Below, piece by piece: positions 1-9,946 of a stretch of 64,000 bases of DNA (positions are counted from its first letter, which is position 1; every line of letters starts with the position of its first letter). The position numbers and the translations under genes are program-made. The DNA is from Trichosphaerium sp. ATCC 40318 (lineage: Eukaryota > Discosea > Flabellinia > Trichosidae), in assembly GCA_038496445.1 (NCBI GenBank), contig JALMLS010000577.1, forward strand, positions 868,001-932,000. The letters are read 5' to 3'. The notes under the pieces are model-generated. The model did not search any database, was not told where the DNA came from, and was given only the letters and a program-made list of their open reading frames with translations.

Positions 1-657
1 AGTTCCGAATCGTTGGTCAGATTGGGCAAAAAGAAACCTCTCACGGTGTCTTTAATGGGCAGCTATAACCTGGATTTAGATACTCTGAAAGCGTTTGAAG
101 GCGTCCATACTATTTTTTTGGACCGCTGCATGCTTCTGAAAAGCGTCAATTGTCTAGCTGGGGTACATACTATCAGCCTACGGAATTGTAGCAACGTAGA
201 ATACATCAGTGACTTGGTAGGTGTCCATACTATTGATTTGGCATTTTGTGTAAAAATAACCAACAAATCAATAATGGATTTGAAAGGCGTAAAGGTCATA
301 AACTTGACTAATTGCTCAAAGATAACAAACCAAGGAATTAAATCTATCGGGCCTAACATACGCGAAATTAATCTGACAAACTTGCATCACGTTTCAGGTT
401 CAATTTGCAAAGTACTTTATAACGCTGAAATAGTACACTTGCCTGGAAACGCCAAATTCCAAAACCACAACTTAGTACACCTCGAATCCATAAAAAAGAT
501 TCACTTGAGCGGAAGATACATTTCCTCCAACAGTGCCAAGTTCCTACCTAGCGGAACTCGCGTTTCTATAGGTCGTGATTGTAGTGATAAGATGAGGAGC
601 AGCTTTCCCTTTATTGGAGCGGATGACGAGTTCCCATATGGTTTACCATCCAATTAA
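1..657 (+). CDS. F-box/LRR-family protein, copy 1 (5' partial, short C-terminus)
   Basis: The reading frame is open from the left edge, so the N-terminus lies outside the window. The protein is a run of leucine-rich repeats of about 22-24 residues with the recurring core GVHTI-L-x-C, e.g. GVHTISLRNC and GVHTIDLAFC, then GVKVINLTNCSKIT. The C-terminal block matches copies 2 (to 4443) and 3 (42345-42776): AEIVHLPGN, then SIKKIHLSG, then an FP-DDEFP motif. This copy stops right after DEFPYG (stop at 655-657), while the other copies continue 50-60 residues, so it is C-terminally truncated. LRR plus F-box proteins usually act as substrate adaptors of SCF ubiquitin ligases; the F-box is seen only in copy 2. 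Function is inferred from architecture only. Confidence 0.75.
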   Translation, partial: SSESLVRLGKKKPLTVSLMGSYNLDLDTLKAFEGVHTIFLDRCMLLKSVNCLAGVHTISLRNCSNVEYISDLVGVHTIDLAFCVKITNKSIMDLKGVKVINLTNCSKITNQGIKSIGPNIREINLTNLHHVSGSICKVLYNAEIVHLPGNAKFQNHNLVHLESIKKIHLSGRYISSNSAKFLPSGTRVSIGRDCSDKMRSSFPFIGADDEFPYGLPSN

Positions 658-2448
658 TTATTGTAAAGAGTTTGTAAACAAAACAGTAAACGATTTTATT
701 CTTATTTAACGTCTTCTCTGTAATTATCAAGTTCTGAGAGTGAAAAATAAGGATTTTTTCAAAGAAGATTTTGTTGGGAAAATACCTCGGCCAGTCTTTA
801 TTTCTACAATTAATTTCTTGTACAGGTTCTTGTGGGAGCTTTTTAGAAAACAAAAGTTCTATTTAGGATCTGAACCTACAGCACTTTTCTGAGACTCGCT
901 CGTGTGGGGTGTTCTAGACAACATTTAATCTACAGAGAGTTATTGTATTACCCAACTAAAAACCTTGGAACAACTTTATTGTGCAGAATAGTTTTGGCTT
1001 ATGTAGAAAGCATAGATCAACATCAAGTGCTGTACAAATATCTCTCTCAACCGTCTCCAAAACTTTGTAATAAGTCACCATCTGTTTTGTGGGTTGTTGC
1101 AATCAGCTACAGTAGCATGTTTTATTAAAAACTAACCAATCAGCGGCATGTTTTCAACAAAAAAAAAAAAGAACAAAAGTTCCAAAAAGCTTGTCCTGTG
1201 CATGCGCCGTTACGTAAGTTTCTAATCGAGATTTTACAACCTAGAAGTCAGGCATTTATTTCCGTGACCTATCTCCAAGTACAATTTCTTGTAGGAGCCC
1301 GCTTCACGGGTGGTTTGCCGTAAAGCAAACATTTTCATTGACTAGCCTCATGGGCCAAACTAAAGTATCAAAGTCAGAGATACAATGGCTGCTACATGCA
1401 CAATAATGGATGTCTTTCTGGTGTACTTTACGAAGTTTACAACAACATTTTATATAGCCAAAAAAATTATAAAAAAAAAAAGCATCAGCGTTTGCGTTGA
1501 AAAGGAACGGAATTGAGTCATTTGCAAAAGGTACAAAACAAATATCAGGCCGTGTTGGACGTTGTAGCATACGAAATTGCAAGCTATTACTACAAAAAAT
1601 ATAATCTTGAGGGTGGCAATAGCGATGTTCAGACTACCACAGCTGTTCAAGAGTTCATATGTACTTTAGTTTTGTAGTTTTGTTAGAGCAATCTTTGGAT
1701 TTCACGTCAGAACCCTTCCAATCATTTTATTGGTCACCAACAAAATAAAACAAAACCGACACTGGTCTTTTTTTGGAATAGACCATACCGTCTTATCGTT
1801 AACAAAAACTCCACCTAGAATATGAAAACTGCACTTTCTGAGACGCCCGTGTAGGGGCGTAACCAACGCTAATCAACAGATTTTTAATATTTAACAATTT
1901 CACTGTTAATTATTTGTGAATAACGTTTCGAAAAACTTTGTTTGGGTTATCTTCAAGCTCATTTCGAGTACTCAACCAAACACCTCCTTCAACCTCATAG
2001 TTTGATGCATAGTACAACTTTATAGAATTACAGAAATCTACGTATCAAACAAACCGATTTTGGTGAAGTTTATTTTTGTTCTTTTGTCTCCAACATGCTT
2101 CCTCATGTTTGTGAAACTAGAAAGAGGCTAATGTTAATAGCTATGGGTCAAGAAATTGTAATTGCTGTAATACACACAATGTTTAATGGACCTCAAGCAA
2201 ACACTCGTTAGGTAAGCGCGTTGGGATACGGCATGAAACCTAATACAGAAAGTCAGAAAACCTTTGAGAAGAATCGTTTTGCTCTCTTTTTCAAGATAAG
2301 TATTTTGCACATCGCATACAAGAGGACGTTCCCAAATAACTTCTATAAGTAGTTTAGCCGAAGTAAATATGCAACATTTCATACCACAACAGTTGCACCT
2401 CCTAAAAATAAACACAACGATACCAACAACGGTTCAATTCCAGAAACC
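658..2448. other. Intergenic, repeat-bearing
   Basis: I see no convincing gene. The stretch holds one clear copy of the dispersed short repeat (1195-1483) and a degraded one near 770-930. Two related short modules containing gcactttctgagac occur near 881 and 1836; the second can fold as a small hairpin (acgccc/ggggcgt). Confidence 0.5.
1195..1483 (+). repeat. Dispersed short repeat family, copy
   Basis: It shows the family hallmarks in order: ttacgtaa, gaagtcaggcatttatt, acaatttcttgtaggagcc, ttcattgactagcct, then aaagtcagagatacaatggc and an A-rich end. Confidence 0.7.
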
Positions 2449-3087
2449 ATGGAGCCTGAACAACAGCCATTAAAGCGTCTCCAAATAAATGAGGTACTAT
2501 AAAACAGGTACAAAGAAGCCTAACTGGTTTTGTAGACCTCAGAAACAAATATCCAATCTTTTCCGAAAGAGCTAAAGTTTACTATTTTCAATTTTATTCA
2601 AAAGTATCCAAGAGGAATAGTTCCTCTCATTTGCAAAGAATGGCGGGATCTATTCTGGAAGCGTTTTGGTTGAAGGTCACCAACAACAGCATCAACCGAG
2701 CTACAATGCCTGCGTTCTTAAAGAACACTCTTTTGAAGTTTTGCTCTTCTCTTAAAGAAGAAAACTGGATGCGGTTGGTTACCGCTAGACATATTAATCT
2801 CTCCAATGCTAGCACATACTGCATAAAAGAGTTTGTAAATGCTCTCGAAAGTGTACACACAGTCGAGTTGAACTACCGAAAAACACCGCTTGAAGTGCTG
2901 CATACGTTGGGCTCAAAACGCCCGCACACTGTGTCTTTAATGCTGGACCGCTGCAACTTTTTGACAAACGTCAATTGTCTAGCAGGTGTCCATACTATCA
3001 GCCTACGGCATTGTAGAGATCTACAACACATTGCTGAACTTGAAGGCGTCCATACTATTGATCTATCATACTGTAAAAAGATAACTG

Positions 3088-3914
3088 GAGAATTTTTCGC
3101 TAAGCAGTTGAATGTGCTATGGTGTAAGCACTATATGCTTTGAATCTACACAGAAAGTATGAGAGCTTAATATAAACCTGTAGCCGTGTAAAAAAATAAA
3201 TACGTTTTACTGTTTTTATGGTATGACGTTATTGTAAGATGTGAAAATCTTCTCGCTAGGTCTTTATTGTTCATCATTTATACCTTGAAAGTGTATAAAG
3301 AGTACTATTGCATCGAACCTGAGTGTGCACACTAAAATGATAGTTGTGGCTCCGCTAAAAACGTCAAGTTCCGGCTTATTGATCTTGATTAGCGATATAA
3401 AACCGAGTTAAACGCTTTTCATTTGTTGTAGGGCACTTTTTCTAAAAATGTTTACAGTGTTTTTCCTCTTTCTAACTTATGCAACATCCCAAACAGCCAA
3501 AAATGACACATACATACTGCACACGCATGTTGAATACAATACATCATTTTTGGCTGTTTGGGATGTTGCATAAGATAGTGAACAAAATTGTTTTATAAAC
3601 GGCGTTGTTTGTGACCTCACCTCAGGGATAAGTAGTACATCACTGTTTAAGCGGATTTGGCCTATTCATTCGACGGAAAAAGGTGTTGATGCTCTTAAAT
3701 AAGGAATTAAAAGTTCCTTTTTTGCTGAAAAGATCACGGCACATATTTTCTATGATAATTGTGTATAATGTACTTTTTGTGCATATCTGTTTCAATCTTC
3801 CTGTTGAAATGCAAACCTTAAACTATCATATACAGCAGTTTCAGGCGAGTAGCTGACTGCTGTGTTACTGACACATTTTTTACTTTTTCATCAACTGCTT
3901 AGAGAAAAATTCTC
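3088..3914. mobile_element. Non-autonomous inverted-repeat DNA element (827 bp) inside F-box/LRR copy 2
   Basis: The left end (3088-3111) and the reverse complement of the right end (3891-3914) match at 23 of 24 positions; both begin GAGAATTTTTC and share CTAAGCAGTTGA. The dinucleotide TG flanks it on both sides (3086-3087 and 3915-3916). Removing the element plus one TG restores the LRR frame with the same spacing as copy 1. It contains no transposase ORF, so it is MITE-like. The superfamily is unknown. Confidence 0.88.
3476..3574. repeat. Perfect 31-bp inverted repeat (hairpin) inside the 827-bp element
   Basis: Arm 3476-3506 (starting cttatgcaacatccc) is exactly complementary to arm 3544-3574 (ending ggatgttgcataag). 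The loop is 37 nt. The stem extends about 3 bp further outward past one mismatch. It could be a cruciform, a nested insertion footprint or a small-RNA precursor. Confidence 0.95.
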
Positions 3915-4443
3915 TGACGATTGCATTATGCCATTGAATGGAGTTAAGGTCATTAACTTGAGTAATTTACCGAGAATAACAAGCGCAGGAATTCGTGCTA
4001 TCGGTTCTCATATACTCAATATTAACATGACAAACTGTAAAAGAATTTCGGGCAAAGTATTTAAAACCCTCAGTAACGCTGAAATAGTGTACCTTCCTGG
4101 AAATTCAAAAGTGTTTGACAGCCACTTGCAATTCCTGACATCTATAAAAAAGATTCACCTGAGCGGAATAAAAATTACCTCCGACTGTGCCAAGTTTCTA
4201 CCTTATGCTACTCGTGTTTCTCTGGACAACAAATTCAAGAAGAAGATAAAGAAAAGCTTTCCCTTTCACAACCAAGATGATGAGTTTCCACAAGGTTCAT
4301 ACAACCTAAGCCTGCCGGAAAACTACGTTCTCCCAGATTTTGTGTACGATAAAAATAGTGTAGAAACTTACGAGGCACAGAGAGTGAAATACGCACGTTT
4401 CCACCAAACAGCTGCAGCGAATATTTGCAACTCCAAACAATAA

Positions 4444-4790
4444 ACTATTATACAGTTCTTCTTTTGTTCATTAAGACCTTCACTACCAACTATGTATTGT
4501 CGCATCTCAATGATATTGTATGCGAACTATGCCGGTTACAATGAAGTACAGAAGCCGAGTGAGCCTTTGTGAAACTAGATGCATTCTACTAGCTGCACGA
4601 GTAAAAGTATGTATTTGGTTGCTTATGTTGTCATATTTCAGGTAAAGTAGATAGGTATTAAAGGTATGATTTGTCATAAAGAACTTATTGGCTACTTTAA
4701 ATTGTCTTGTAAGTTTTTGTACTCCTTTAGAGTACAGTTATATCGGCCCTTTATACTTTGCTTTTCCCTCAAGAGCCAAGAGATGCTCTT
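4444..4790. other. Intergenic, nothing recognised
   Basis: A+T-rich sequence between the LRR pseudogene and minus-strand coding-like exons. I see no ORF, repeat or RNA gene in it. Confidence 0.4.
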
Positions 4791-4794
4791 GTTA

Positions 4795-5245
4795 TTACAT
4801 TGTAACATGTATACTAGCAAGGAGGTTTAAACCTTTGTGACAGTATTCGTTCCTATCAAACATATTGTTAAAAAGCTGGAAAGCTTCATTAGGAAAAGTT
4901 GGTGCTACGAAGAACCACCGACAATACAAACAATTCCACCAGAGCTCCAAGTAGCCATTTTTGTTACCTATGTATGATTTTGAGGCCATGTACTTACCTT
5001 TAGTATTGCCACCAGACCAGCAAAGAACTTTGGTACATCGTTAATGTCTCTACCCTCTTTCTTATTCTTTTGTAACTCAGTATGAGTCTTCCGTAATTCT
5101 TGTTTGTTCTTGCATAATTCTTGGGTGTGTTGTTGCACCTTATCATTCACAGTCTCCATTTGTTTTAAAAGTAGTTGTAGATCAATCGATTCGTTTGCCA
5201 ATTGATCATTATGCCTGAGGCATTTTTGTTTTGGAGACTCATTCT
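4795..5245 (-). CDS. Coiled-coil exon of an uncharacterised gene (partial model)
   Basis: On the minus strand an exon of about 80 codons runs from an acceptor-like tttag near 5250 to a GTAAG donor near 4998. It encodes a charged, helical coiled coil (LLLKQMETVNDKVQQHTQEL, then KNKQELRKTHTELQ). A following exon is not clear: one frame gives a W/C-rich peptide, another stops quickly. It may be the 3' part of the kinase-like gene to its right or a separate gene. No family is recognised. Confidence 0.35.
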
Positions 5246-5413
5246 CAGGGTCTAAACGATTTGAATAAGCAAAACGTTTTTCGTAAAGCTAGTTACTAGA
5301 ATTTGAACATAAAAAAAATTTGAAAAAAGTTGAAATCGCTTGAGGTTTCAAGTGCGAAGTTGTAAATAACAGTACGTACGTGTATAAGCGTCAACCAAAG
5401 CTTTTTATTCATT

Positions 5414-8400
5414 TTATACGCTTGGTGAATACGCATAGTCTTTGCCATCTGCTTCAGGACCTTCTATGTAGGTAGGTACATGCTCTAGCACCGGTAGTTC
5501 ATAAACTCGCAATACTCGGTTATCGCCCCAAACATGAAGGTGCATTTGTGGTGAAACACTGAAGTTCCTTGCCTGACGGCTATACCGAAATCTATTATAT
5601 GAGCCCTTCTGTTACGGAACATAATATTGGTATGTGTTATATCCCTGTATTATATGGGCCTTTCCGTTTCGTACCATAATGTTGGTGTGCGTTATATCCC
5701 TTGTATAAAGCGTGAGTAAAGTAAAGGACCAAAAAAAAAAACTGTAAAGCATGAGGTGACAAAAGAGTCAAAGACTAAAGGTACCTGTGGACGAATCCAA
5801 CTTAAGAAACTGCTCAATGAGCTCTGTAAATTGAACCATTGAAGGGTATTCACCAATATTTTTTATGCGATTGCATGGAGGTGAGGTAATAATGTATGGT
5901 GCATCGTCATTATGAGTTGTGCTCTTAATTTACTTCTTGGTAATTTTTTCTGAATTCTCCCACTGAGTTTTTTCTGCCGTTTTCTTGGACCACTTGACCG
6001 ATGTGTCAATGTCTTTTATGTGTAGATCTCGCTTTAGACCACGCTTTACTATATCGGCGTTTGTTTTTTTACGCGTTATATTGTATATAGCGTCTATAAG
6101 CGGCCCTTTGTTTAGTTTGTAGTACTTATGTATACACAGACTACTTGCTATCACCTTAAGACGTTTAGCGACCAGTTTGACGAATTGTTGATCAGCATCT
6201 TTGCGTAGGAAGTTAATGAAGTTTTGGGTATAACCTAAACACCAACGTTAGACCAAAGAACGGAAAAACGTAAACGCAAAGAAGATCTTAAGTCTTAAGT
6301 TTTTTGAAAAGACAAGTACGGTTGAGAGCCATGATGAAGTAAAGAGGTGTAGTTGAGGAGGTGAGGTGTTGGTTGTTGTAGAGCTGATGAATGGTACCTC
6401 TCCATTATTTCCACGAATTGAACCATAGACGGACAGTCGTTTATGCAATTCCGTATGCGATCACATAAAGGCGACGTAATGATGTAGTGATCGCCTTCTT
6501 CGATCCCAGCTGTATGCTAAATAAAAAAGTGAGAAAAGGTTGTAAAAATTCGATAAAAGAAAGCAAGTAAGAGTCTTATAGAGGCTCTACGTACGTATAC
6601 TGGTACACCAGGTATTTCAAGACGCAGTAGGTCCTTCAATACCTTGACCTTAGAAGCCATTATGTGTTTGTTGCCTTCTTTGAATATTTTGACAACAAAA
6701 CGTTGAGCTCGAATACTTTGGCGGTACCGCCGCTCCCAAGTTGCTTCCTGGTGTGCACGGTATCTCATTGATTTTAAACGTTGGGAAAGACCACCCAAGA
6801 TGTTTGGGTGTACAGCTCAAGTACTTGTTGAATAGAAGGGTACCCTTTGATTTAGGCTTCACAATTGAGAACTCGCGAGAATGAAAACGTGAAAGACTTA
6901 GGGCATCTTGCCCATGCCACTCCGTCCAAGTGAACATTATCTCCGCCCTGGTTGCCAAGATACCAGTGGTATGAATTGGCACCACTTGCTGTATTGTTTA
7001 TATCGCTTGGTTCATCATGAACAAAGGCATTGCTTCTGAAGTATGCTACAAAAAAGCCAAAAATTAGATTTGCAAACAAGATATTAGTCGTAGAAACATC
7101 CTTACAATATACAAGTAGTATAAAGAAAAAACGGAATAAAGTGACACATTTGCTTCACTGAAAAATTTTGACACATTGCACATGTCAAATAAAAAACAGT
7201 TGACATTCAGAAACAGGTACGTACGTATAGCGTTGAGTATTATCTCAATTAGTTCTGGCTTTGTTGGCCTCTTTGGCTTCAACTGGCCATGCTTGTTTTT
7301 TACCATTTCGATTTGATAACCAGCTCTAATTGTCTCGCGATTGCTTCTAACTGAGGCTTTCGCCGTTTGTTTAGCTCCGCTTTTGTGTAATTAGGAACTT
7401 TAGAGCCTGTGAATGTAGAAATTTAACTGTTGTGACATGTTGTAGCAGAGTTGTTACGAAAGTTAGCTGTCTTTTTCTCTACTTGTGAAATCCGCTGAAA
7501 AAAGATGAGTACAAAAACGACAATAATCAGCCAACAAACTCAAGGCTAAAGATTGTGAAATAGAAGGCTTGAAGCATACAATCACCAGAAAGATTGAAAC
7601 TAAGAAACGAAAAAGAGGTGAGGACGAAGAATAAGCTTTTTAAATAGGTATTTTCCGCCCGCGCCATCGATGTTGTAAGGCCCAGACGTGAAGTAGCTTG
7701 GGTTTTTTAGCTCCTCACGTGTAGCTATTGAAATTAAACATACCTTTGTCAGAATGGCGTATGCCTCTGTGCGTGTTTTTTGGGAATAAAGGAGCTTGTG
7801 GAGGTAATACCATGTTTGCCCCTTCTTTGCAGTTGTAAATTCCGCTAAGAAAACATTAGTCAATGAAAGAGAAAAAAGAAAAAAAAAAAAAAAGAGAAAG
7901 CGTGCCAGTTCCCTTTTTTAGTTCCCACATTATGGCGATTTGATGGATCTTGCCTTGTCGTTCTCGCCTATTTTTATAGATTTGGGTACGACGGCAAGGT
8001 CAGGTTTTGATATTTTGTGTTGAGGCATTTCCCCAACTACGTTTTGTACATGTGTGTCATGGACAAGCATGTGGCGCAGGAGGTCTGGATGGACCTTGAA
8101 ATACTTTCCAATGAAAAAATTAAACATGGTCTCCTTCTTACAATCCCGTTTACGAGCACCGTTTTCGTAAAGAAAATCATCAGGGATAGATGATATTTTC
8201 GAGAACGTCATAGAAGAAAGCTACGAGAATAGCCGGGGCATCTATGTGTACGCCAAGACAGTGGTAGTCTACAGGAAAAAAAGTTAGTGAATAGAAAATT
8301 CTTCGAAAAAAAAAGTGGTACCTTTTTCGATAATTTCATCTAGCGTCTTACTCTTATCGAACTGAAGGCGATTAGAAGCGCCATTTGAAGGAAGGCGCAA

Positions 8401-8815
8401 TTAGTAACCGCCAAACCAACTTTAAGGCGTTTAGTACTTGCTGTTAATGTTGTAACTTGAGCGTTAGTTTCTTTCAGCTTTGTGTTAGTTTCGTTAAGTT
8501 TGGCTTCATGTTCAGCTTTGGTCTTGTCATGCTCGGCTTTTTGAGCAGCCAGTTTAGCATTGAACTGAGCAGCAAAGGCGCCCATTTGAACCATGATGTC
8601 TGCTTGCCTAGCAGCTTCTCGATCAGCTTCAACCTTACGAGAGGCCTCAGCTTTGCGAGCAACCTCAGCATCGCTCAACCTGCCTGGCTTTGGACTTTGC
8701 GTTACGCTTACGCTTTTTGATACGGAATAGGGCGTTGTTAACTTCTTCGCGTTGATAACTGGCCCGCTCCAGCATCAACTGATCTCCTTCGTTGTCTAAA
8801 ATGCGTTAGAACAAA
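5414..8815 (-). pseudogene. Protein-kinase-like gene with coiled-coil N-terminus, probably decayed
   Basis: Several minus-strand coding segments read in order. (1) A basic and then Ala/Lys/Glu-rich coiled coil (8340-8815). (2) YENGARKRDCKKETMFNFF (7930-8211). (3) GQTWYYLHKLLYSQKTRTEA (7600-7863). (4) A kinase N-lobe-like stretch QRFVVKIFKEGNKH ending IPGVPVY at a GTACGT donor, joining EEGDHYIITSPLC and PSMVQF (6390-6800). (5) A second copy of the hinge-like exon, APYIITSPPC then YPSMVQF (5800-5935). (6) A catalytic loop, RDITHTNIM, then AHIIDFGIA (HRD/DFG-like), near 5590-5705. (7) A tail ending at a stop at 5414-5416. The fold resembles divergent kinase-like domains of large protist and fungal families (Crinkler-like is one possibility). 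Frame changes and a 55-bp tandem duplication of the catalytic loop suggest decay, though some changes could be introns. Confidence 0.5.
5591..5704 (-). repeat. 55-bp tandem duplication of the kinase catalytic-loop segment
   Basis: Two adjacent units both encode RDITHTNIM and AHII; only the downstream one continues into DFGIA. The RDI codons are at 5701-5693 and 5646-5638, a spacing of 55 bp, which is not a multiple of three. Each unit is preceded by an AG that could act as a splice acceptor. Confidence 0.75.
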
Positions 8816-9042
8816 AGTCGAAGTTGACAGTAGGTTGAATAGTTAAAAAGAAAGCGAAAAGTTTAGAGCTTTTAAACTGTTAGCAACGTACGCATAGTTG
8901 TGTAAATGGCTTCAACTAGAGCGCTCTTTCGTTATTTGGAGTAGAGCGTCATCTCCCAAGCCTTTGATCTGCAACACGGCATTGTTAACCTCTTCGCGTT
9001 GATAACTGCCCGCTCCAGCACCAACTGATCGCCTTCATTGTC
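8718..9042 (-). repeat. Duplicated exon-like segment (two copies)
   Basis: 8718-8802 and 8965-9042 both encode DNEGDQL(M/V)LERA followed by SYQREEVNNA(L/V). They are about 85 percent identical with a 160-bp spacer, which looks like a tandem exon duplication upstream of the kinase-like gene. Confidence 0.7.
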
Positions 9043-9049
9043 TAAAGTA

Positions 9050-9946
9050 AGTTAGAATAATAGTAGAATTTGACAGCAAGAACGTTTAAAATTTTTTTGA
9101 TCAATCAAGTTTTTACCTTTGCAATACTGTTCTCCGAGCAAACACTCCATAATGCCATAGAAATATTGGTACCTTATTGCATTATAGCATCCTCCTTCTC
9201 CAAGCACGTTTGCTACAAGAAAAAGGTTAGATTGATTACCTTTTTTTTTTCAAAAAACTTGATTACAAATTATTACCATCACAAAGGCTTTCCAGCCCAA
9301 CAAATGAAGAGGACGCGAAGAAAACTGTATAGATCGCCATTGTAGCATCCGCCAGTGTATTTTTCAGCTTTGAAAAGAGTTAGCAGTCAATCATCGAAAT
9401 ATTCACAAAAAGTTTAACGTACGCAAACAGGGCCGTTGAAACTTTCCGCATTGTATCCTTGCTATCCCACTAACAAAGAATACAACTTGAAAGATAGCCA
9501 GAGAGTAATGAGAGTTGTTGTTATCGCCTATTAGCTACTAAATTTATGATTTTTTTGGCCCAGTTTTCATTTTGTCATGTAGATTCAACATTATTTCGCA
9601 AATTTTAAGCTTGTAAGGCTGTCTATCTCCAAATAATAATCTATAATTCACAATCTATGCTTTTATAAGGCTCACCATTGTAAGTATATCATGTAGAAAC
9701 GTCGCAACTGAGAACGGCACAAAACACATGATTGAAAAGTGGAAATAAGAATCGTACCTACACCTGGTTGCTCTCTGACCATGCTTTCGTTGCCAATATA
9801 TAGTGTTTTCATAGCTATAATGCGTACCTGAGTAGTTAAACGTGAGTTTATTATTCGCCTAGGTTGCGAGATCGCAAAACCAAGAGCGACGTGTAACATT
9901 TACAATTTTTGTGTTTTCATCTACTAGAGGTCTACTATTTTAACAA
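9050..9946 (-). other. Possible small multi-exon gene, unresolved
   Basis: Short minus-strand open segments lie between donor- and acceptor-like sites, e.g. MKTLYIGNESMVREQP (about 9775-9815), YTYNGEPYKS (about 9655-9690), YNAESFNGPVC (about 9425-9460), YTGGCYNGDLYSFL (about 9325-9372) and GEGGCYNAIRY (about 9170-9210). The recurring YNG/YNA and Cys pattern hints at a repeated short exon. I recognise no family and cannot give a reliable model. Confidence 0.25.

Larger units (their letters stand above)
2449..4443 (+). pseudogene. F-box/LRR-family gene copy 2, disrupted
   Basis: ATG at 2449 starts a short exon (MEPEQQPLKRLQINE) ending at a GTACTA donor near 2494. An acceptor TTTTGTAG near 2534 joins, in frame, an F-box: FPKELKFTIFNFIQKY followed by VPLICKEWRDLFW. 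That frame hits a stop near 2676, and the LRR part (RHINLSNAS..., GVHTISLRHC, GVHTIDLSYC) continues in another frame, so a frameshift or unrecognised intron lies between. The LRRs are then interrupted after KKIT by an 827-bp element (3088-3914) and resume as CIMPLNGVKVINL. The C-terminus (DDEFPQGSYN, then a YEAQRVKY motif) ends at 4443. F-box plus LRR predicts an SCF-type adaptor. As it stands the gene looks inactivated. Confidence 0.8.

Noticed and set aside
1836-1880. tRNA-like hairpin (acgccc/ggggcgt)
   Set aside because: No acceptor stem, T-loop or B-box. I found no convincing tRNA or rRNA in the window.
8690-8720. A 28-nt intron (gtaagcgt...gccag) in the kinase-like gene
   Set aside because: Frame-compatible, but an indel in a decaying gene explains it equally well.
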